Notes under the pieces: model-generated
The model's database searches: none
The model's input: the letters and a program-made list of their open reading frames with translations, nothing else
What the model was told of the DNA's origin: nothing
Shown: positions 59,380 through 64,000 of the stretch, piece after piece
Position numbering within the stretch: position 1 is the stretch's first letter
Layout: each line of letters starts with the position of its first letter
DNA from: Extensimonas vulgaris
GTDB taxonomy: Bacteria > Pseudomonadota > Gammaproteobacteria > Burkholderiales > Burkholderiaceae_C
NCBI RefSeq assembly: GCF_003337425.1
Contig: NZ_QPJU01000001.1
Coordinates: forward strand, 462,978-526,977
Direction of reading: 5' to 3'
Length of the DNA stretch: 64,000 nt
Program-made: the position numbers and the translations under genes

Positions 59380-60000
59380 TCAGATGATGTGCAGCGCTTT
59401 GAAGGTCTCGGCGCGGGCGCGCAACTGGGCGGCGTACTTGAGGCGCTGAGCGTGCACTATGGTTTTCAGATCGAAAAGCGCGCGCTCGAAAAGCTCGTTG
59501 ATTATAACGTAGTCGAATTTGTCCACTTGCCGCATCTCTTGCGCTGCATTCTTGAGGCGCATCTCTATCACTTCAGGAGGATCCTCACCGCGGCGCTCGA
59601 GGCGCGCACGCAGCTCTTCCCAACTGGGCGGCAGGATGAAAATGAGCACGGCCTGCGCAAATGCCTGGCGGATCTGCATAGCCCCCTGGAAGTCGATTTC
59701 GAGCACCACGTCAACGCCTTGTGCGACTCGCTCCGCTATGGCTTGTTTGGACGTGCCGTAGCGGTTGCCGTGCACGTTCGCCCATTCGACGAACGCCTGC
59801 GCCTGCACCATCGCATCGAACTCTTGCGGACTGATGAAATAGTATTCGCGCCCGTGCTTTTCCTGTCCACGCGGTGCGCGCGTGGTGTGCGAAATTGACG
59901 GCCGCACATGCGAGTCGAGTTCGAGCAGGGCTTTCACGAGGCTGGATTTACCAGCCCCGCTGGGCGCCGAAACTACGAAGATATTGCCTGGATAGTCCAT
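59380..60000 (-). CDS. gmk: Guanylate kinase
   Basis: 206 residues. It phosphorylates GMP to GDP. The P-loop [15 protein letters not shown] is near residue 11; [20 protein letters not shown] binds GMP, and [19 protein letters not shown] and [12 protein letters not shown] follow. It lies 20 bp before rpoZ. Confidence 0.96.
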   Translation of the reverse strand: MDYPGNIFVVSAPSGAGKSSLVKALLELDSHVRPSISHTTRAPRGQEKHGREYYFISPQEFDAMVQAQAFVEWANVHGNRYGTSKQAIAERVAQGVDVVLEIDFQGAMQIRQAFAQAVLIFILPPSWEELRARLERRGEDPPEVIEMRLKNAAQEMRQVDKFDYVIINELFERALFDLKTIVHAQRLKYAAQLRARAETFKALHII

Positions 60001-60050
60001 GGTTTGTCTACACCGGAAGCTATTTTATACATAGCATCAAGCAGCCGCCT

Positions 60051-60968
60051 TCACTCGATGTTCTGCACCTGCTCGCGCATCTGCTCGATCAGCACCTTCA
60101 TATCGACGCTGATGCGCGTGAGTTCGAGCGCGGCCGACTTGGAGCCCAGGGTGTTGGCTTCGCGATGCAGCTCCTGGATCAGAAATTCGAGACGCTTGCC
60201 GATTTCGCCGCCTTTGTCCAGCAAGCGCTCGATCTCGTCGAGGTGCGCGCTCAGGCGCGTGAGTTCCTCGGCCACGTCGATGCGCAGCGCAAAGGCCGTC
60301 GCCTCGGTCAGTGCGCGCTCGCGCGCGGCTTCGGGCGGGACGCTGCCTTCGACGGCAGCCATGGCCTCTTGCCAGCGCTCGAGAAAGCGCTGGCGCTGCT
60401 GCTGCACGAGCTGGGGCACGAGCGGCTGCGCCTGCAGCGCAAGCGCGCGCAGTTGCGCGAGCCGGTCGCGCAGCATGGCGGCCAGGCGCTCGCCCTCGCG
60501 CGCTCGCGCGGCGCGCAGGGCGTCGAGCGCTTGCTGCGCCAATGGCGTGACGATCGCACTCCAATCTTCAGCGGGCGTCGCACTGTTTGCACACAGACGC
60601 AGGGCATCGGCTACGCTCAGCAGCGGCGCTTGCGGCAGCCACGCGCGTATGCCGTCTTGCAACATGTTGAGGCGTTGCAGCAGGCGCGGCGAGAGGTCGG
60701 GCAAGTCCACGCCGTCGCTGTTCTCGAGCACGGCACGCACCTCGACCTTGCCGCGTCTGAGCTGAGCGGTCAGCAGGCTGCGCAACGCCGGTTCGGCGGC
60801 GCGCAATTCGTCGGGCAAGCGAAAACTCAAGTCGAGAAAGCGGCTGTTGACCGACCGAATCTCGAGCCCGAGCCGGCGCTTCTCACTCACTGCTGGCTCG
60901 GCATCGCCCTCTGTGGTGCCAGGGTGGTGCTGCACGCTGGCGTATCCGGTCATACTGTAAACTGGCAT
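60051..60968 (-). CDS. YicC family endoribonuclease-like protein
   Basis: 305 residues. Family features are the start YSMTGYAS, EIRSVNSRFLDLSFRLPDEL and the C-terminal EIGKRLEFLIQELHREANTLGSKS (given in part), then DMKVLIEQMREQVQNIE. E. coli YicC is reported to be an RNase. It is first in the gmk-rpoZ-spoT group, 50 bp upstream of gmk. Confidence 0.92.
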   Translation of the reverse strand: MPVYSMTGYASVQHHPGTTEGDAEPAVSEKRRLGLEIRSVNSRFLDLSFRLPDELRAAEPALRSLLTAQLRRGKVEVRAVLENSDGVDLPDLSPRLLQRLNMLQDGIRAWLPQAPLLSVADALRLCANSATPAEDWSAIVTPLAQQALDALRAARAREGERLAAMLRDRLAQLRALALQAQPLVPQLVQQQRQRFLERWQEAMAAVEGSVPPEAARERALTEATAFALRIDVAEELTRLSAHLDEIERLLDKGGEIGKRLEFLIQELHREANTLGSKSAALELTRISVDMKVLIEQMREQVQNIE

Positions 60969-61141
60969 GGGATTTTGATGGCTTACTTGACAAGCCGGTG
61001 ATTATCCTGGTTCCACACGTTGATTCCGGATCACGACTTACGCAAATCGGGGTCAGGCAAGGCGTTCACCCCATGGCAAAACAATTTGCGGCATCCTTGT
61101 TTGCTTAAGTCCAGCGGATGATTCCGAGCCTTCACGCACAC

Positions 61142-62149
61142 ATGTCCAAAATCAAGCCGGCTCCTTTACCACCCCATACCGTCATCGGAGGCTATCGCGT
61201 GGTGCGCCGCTTGGCATCGGGCGGCTTCGGCGTGGTCTATCTGGCCTTGGATGCAGAGGGCAAACAAGTCGCGATCAAGGAATACCTGCCATCCTCGCTG
61301 GTGGCACGCGCGCCCGGCGAATGCTTGCCGCAGGTGCCCCCCGAGAAACTCTCGCTGTACCGGCTTGGCCTCAAGAGCTTTTTCGAGGAGGGGCGCTCGC
61401 TCGCGCAGATTGCGCACCCTGCAGTGGTTAGCGTGCTCAATTTCTTCCGCGAAAACGAGACTGTCTACATGGTCATGAACTACCTGGAGGGTGCCACCCT
61501 GCAGGATTTCATCGTCACTGCGCGCGATCTCAAGCAAGCAAAAATTTTTCGTGAGTCCACCATCCGTTCGCTGTTCGATGAAGTGCTGCGCGGCTTGCGT
61601 GTGGTGCACCAGCACAAGATGCTGCACCTGGACATCAAGCCGGCCAACATTTTCATCACTGACGACGACCGGGCCGTGCTGATCGACTTTGGCGCGGCGC
61701 GCGAGGTGCTCTCCAAAGAAGGGAACTTCATCCGCCCCATGTATACCCCCGGCTTCGCCGCGCCCGAGATGTATCGGCGCGACAGCGGCATGGGGCCATG
61801 GACGGACATCTACGCCATAGGTGCCTGTATCTATGCATGCATGCACGGTTACCCACCGCCCGAGGCACCGCAGCGCGCCGAAAAAGACCGCCTGACGCAA
61901 GCGCTGGCGAAGCTGCGCGGCGTGTATTCGGACAGCCTCATCGAAGTCGTGGAATGGTGCATGACGCTCGACCCCGGCTCGCGTCCGCAGTCCGTTTTTG
62001 CTTTGCAAAAAGAGCTGGGCCGCGAAGGTGAGCGTCGCTACACCAAGCTCTCGGTCTCTGAAAAAATGCGCCTGCAGCTCGACTCCATCCTCTCCGATCC
62101 CAAAAAATCCCTTGCCTCGTCTGCGCGCGACGCAGCCAAGCCCCGATGA
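61142..62149 (+). CDS. Ser/Thr protein kinase (Hanks type)
   Basis: 335 residues (343 if the ATG at 61118 is used). Kinase motifs are all present: the glycine loop LASGGFGVVYLA, the lysine in VAIKEYLPSS, the catalytic loop HLDIKPANIF, the DFG in VLIDFGAARE, and the activation segment YTPGFAAPEMY. No membrane segment or sensor domain follows; the C-terminus is a short basic tail. It overlaps the next gene, a PP2C phosphatase, by 4 bp, so the two should be co-translated and oppose each other. Targets are unknown. Confidence 0.9.
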   Translation: MSKIKPAPLPPHTVIGGYRVVRRLASGGFGVVYLALDAEGKQVAIKEYLPSSLVARAPGECLPQVPPEKLSLYRLGLKSFFEEGRSLAQIAHPAVVSVLNFFRENETVYMVMNYLEGATLQDFIVTARDLKQAKIFRESTIRSLFDEVLRGLRVVHQHKMLHLDIKPANIFITDDDRAVLIDFGAAREVLSKEGNFIRPMYTPGFAAPEMYRRDSGMGPWTDIYAIGACIYACMHGYPPPEAPQRAEKDRLTQALAKLRGVYSDSLIEVVEWCMTLDPGSRPQSVFALQKELGREGERRYTKLSVSEKMRLQLDSILSDPKKSLASSARDAAKPR

Positions 62150-63060
62150 AGTTTTCCGTATTCCAGCTCAGCCGCCGTGGCGGGCGCGCAAAAAATGAGG
62201 ATCGGATGGGTTACTGCTATACGCGCGAAGCCAGCCTGTTTTTGCTCGCCGATGGCATGGGCGGACACCCTGAAGGCGAAGTGGCCGCACAGATTGCGGT
62301 GCAAAGCATGGCCGAGATGTTCCAGGCGCAGGCCAAGCCACGGCTTGCAGACGTGCCAGCCTTCCTGGCTTCGGCCCTGCTGGCTGCACACCACCAAATC
62401 CTGCGCTACGCCGACGACCAAGGCATGCCCGATGCCCCGCGCACCACGCTGGTGGCCGCCGTGCTGCAAGCCGGTTCGGCCTACTGGATCCACTGCGGCG
62501 ACTCGCGTCTTTACTTGGTACGCGACGGCCAGCTCGTGGCGCGCACGCAAGACCACTCGTATCTCGCGCAGCACCCTGCGCGCCCGCTGGAGGTTCCCCA
62601 CGCCAACCGCAATGTGCTGTTCACCTGCCTGGGCTCTCCGCTCAAACCCGTCTCCGACCTCGGGGGGCCCTTTGCGCTCGCACAAGGTGACCGCATTTTG
62701 CTGTGCTCGGATGGGCTGTGGGGGGTGCTTGACGACAAGACCATCGCACAGCAAATGGAGCGTCTGCCGATCGACAAAACCGTGCCCACGCTTGTCGATG
62801 CTGCGCTGCGCAAGGCCGGCGCAACCAGCGACAACGTCACCGCCATCGCGCTCGAATGGCAAACGCCCGATGATGCAAATACTTCGCTGGGTATTTCCAC
62901 CGACCACATCGACGAAGACGGATTCGCCTCTTCCTTCGAGGCTGAATCGCTGAATGAGAGCGACGTGGCACAGTTGGACGAGTTCGACGACGCGGCGATC
63001 GAGCGCTCGATTGCCGAAATCAACGAGGCCATTCGCCGCTCTGCCGCGCGCCGTCGCTGA
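62146..63060 (+). CDS. PP2C-type protein serine/threonine phosphatase
   Basis: 304 residues. Metal-binding motifs are KNEDRMGYC (D19), LFLLADGMGGHPEGEVAA (D36), HCGDSRLYLVRDG, LLCSDGLWG and ATSDNVTAIALE. The last 60 residues form an acidic tail beyond the catalytic domain, unusual for the short stand-alone PP2Cs. The last base of its stop codon is also the first base of a MITE-like repeat. Partner of the kinase upstream. Confidence 0.92.
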   Translation: MKFSVFQLSRRGGRAKNEDRMGYCYTREASLFLLADGMGGHPEGEVAAQIAVQSMAEMFQAQAKPRLADVPAFLASALLAAHHQILRYADDQGMPDAPRTTLVAAVLQAGSAYWIHCGDSRLYLVRDGQLVARTQDHSYLAQHPARPLEVPHANRNVLFTCLGSPLKPVSDLGGPFALAQGDRILLCSDGLWGVLDDKTIAQQMERLPIDKTVPTLVDAALRKAGATSDNVTAIALEWQTPDDANTSLGISTDHIDEDGFASSFEAESLNESDVAQLDEFDDAAIERSIAEINEAIRRSAARRR

Positions 63061-63237
63061 ACCCAGATGGTTCATGAGGACGCGGGATGATGGCGAGGCG
63101 GCTGGCGTGGCAGTTTGGTCGCGGGTGAGAAGTCCATGGCCGGTGCCATGAACGCCGAAGCCGCGGCCAAAATGACCGGCAGACGTCCGCCAGCGCCCGC
63201 GTAGGTGCGAAGCACCGCCTCATGGACAATCTGGGTT
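63060..63237. repeat. Full copy of the AACCCAGAT MITE family
   Basis: 178 bp, ends AACCCAGATGGTTCATGAGG and its near complement finishing CAATCTGGGTT. The interior is collinear with the copy at 52506. It begins inside the PP2C stop codon and ends 133 bp before rph. Confidence 0.8.
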
Positions 63238-63370
63238 GAAAGCACGCTGCGGCTGCACCGCGCGACCCATCGTAAGCACGCCTTGCACGGCCGGCGCAGC
63301 GCCCCCAACTGTGTGCCGGCCATTGCGTCAATGCAGTCCATCATCACCCTCCTCACTCATCCCACAAGCC

Positions 63371-64000
63371 ATGAGCACCATCTTCCGTAGCAACCAACGC
63401 CCCGCCGACGCCTTGCGCCCGGTGCGCATCACACGCAACTACACCATGCACGCCGAAGGCTCGGTGCTGATCGAGCTCGGCAACACGCGCGTGCTGTGCA
63501 CCGCCTCGGTCGAAGACAAGGTGCCGCCGCACCAGCGCGGCAGCGGCGCGGGCTGGGTCACGGCCGAATACGGCATGCTGCCGCGCGCCACGCACCAGCG
63601 CAACGACCGCGAGGCTGCGCGCGGCAAGCAAAGCGGACGCACGCAAGAAATTCAGCGCCTGATCGGGCGCTCGCTGCGCGCGGTGTTCGACCTGCGGCTG
63701 CTGGGCGAGCGCACCATCACGCTCGACTGCGACGTGATCCAGGCCGACGGCGGTACGCGCACCGCGGCGATCACCGGCGCCTGGGTGGCCGCGCAGGACG
63801 CCGTGCACCAGCTGCTTGCCAGCGGCAAACTGAGCCAGTCGCCCATCCGCGAAGCCGTGGCCGCCGTGTCGGTGGGCATGCTGCAGGGGACGCCGCTGCT
63901 GGACCTCGAATACGAGGAAGACCAACGCTGCGACACCGACATGAACGTGGTCATGACCACCGCAGGCGCCTTCATCGAGCTGCAGGGCACGGCCGAAGGG
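63371..64000 (+). CDS. rph: Ribonuclease PH, N-terminal part (runs off the right edge)
   Basis: 210 residues are visible. It trims tRNA 3' ends by phosphorolysis. [40 protein letters not shown] and [20 protein letters not shown] are family signatures; the phosphate-binding arginines and [20 protein letters not shown] are present. The end of the gene is outside the window. Confidence 0.95.
   Translation, partial: MSTIFRSNQRPADALRPVRITRNYTMHAEGSVLIELGNTRVLCTASVEDKVPPHQRGSGAGWVTAEYGMLPRATHQRNDREAARGKQSGRTQEIQRLIGRSLRAVFDLRLLGERTITLDCDVIQADGGTRTAAITGAWVAAQDAVHQLLASGKLSQSPIREAVAAVSVGMLQGTPLLDLEYEEDQRCDTDMNVVMTTAGAFIELQGTAEG

Overview
The window is GC-rich chromosomal DNA of a betaproteobacterium, most likely a member of the Comamonadaceae (Acidovorax/Alicycliphilus/Comamonas-like). 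This rests on the pilT-pilU, yicC-gmk-rpoZ-spoT and rsmI/yraN/SIS/BON neighbourhoods, and on biphenyl genes that, as I recall the sequences, are very close to those of Acidovorax sp. KKS102 and Burkholderia LB400. No search was run.

Layout. 1-6330: housekeeping (pmbA partial, yjgA, mog, an alcohol dehydrogenase, cysE, trmJ, tRNA-Pro(CGG), ispB). 6541-17054: a biphenyl-type upper catabolic cluster. Read leftwards it runs bphX - bphA1 - bphA2 - bphA3 - bphB - bphC - bphD - ompW - second bphA1. A GntR-family regulator (bphS-like) and the ferredoxin reductase bphA4 point the other way. Its left edge is a scar made of an ISKra4-family transposase remnant and a 39-bp bphD fragment. The enzymes would take biphenyl (or a similar arene) to benzoate plus 2-hydroxypenta-2,4-dienoate; the genes for using those two products are not here. 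17176-29710: an unaccompanied TRAP binding protein, an EamA exporter, tctA-tctB without tctC, yggS, pilT-pilU, a beta-hydroxyacid dehydrogenase, the BON/SIS/YraN/RsmI group and prfC.

29936-41745: an 11.8-kb integrated element in tRNA-Pro(GGG), bounded by perfect 53-bp direct repeats. It carries a tyrosine integrase at the right end, and alpA, a small gene, a Toprim protein, a DUF927 ATPase and two small genes in one overlapping leftward operon. This resembles a P4-like satellite or small integrative element. Two clusters of GGGTTACA iterons lie inside its replication genes. Its cargo is a very large phage-type polyvalent protein (ParB-like, MuF_C-like and HExxH zincin-like parts). The N-terminus of that protein has been replaced in frame by the start of an IS21-family transposase, and a second small gene with normal codon use is nested out of frame in its linker.

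42075-64000: housekeeping again (suhB, an I78-type inhibitor, uppP, mutS, cysM, tRNA-Leu, a crotonase, tRNA-Arg). Next comes an Entner-Doudoroff/gluconate locus (gntK, MFS transporter, edd, eda) with a divergent LacI-type regulator and two palindromic operators. It is followed by greB, spoT, rpoZ, gmk, yicC, a Ser/Thr kinase-PP2C phosphatase pair, and rph running off the right end. Three families of small palindromic, MITE-like repeats are scattered through the window, several of them in the gluconate locus.
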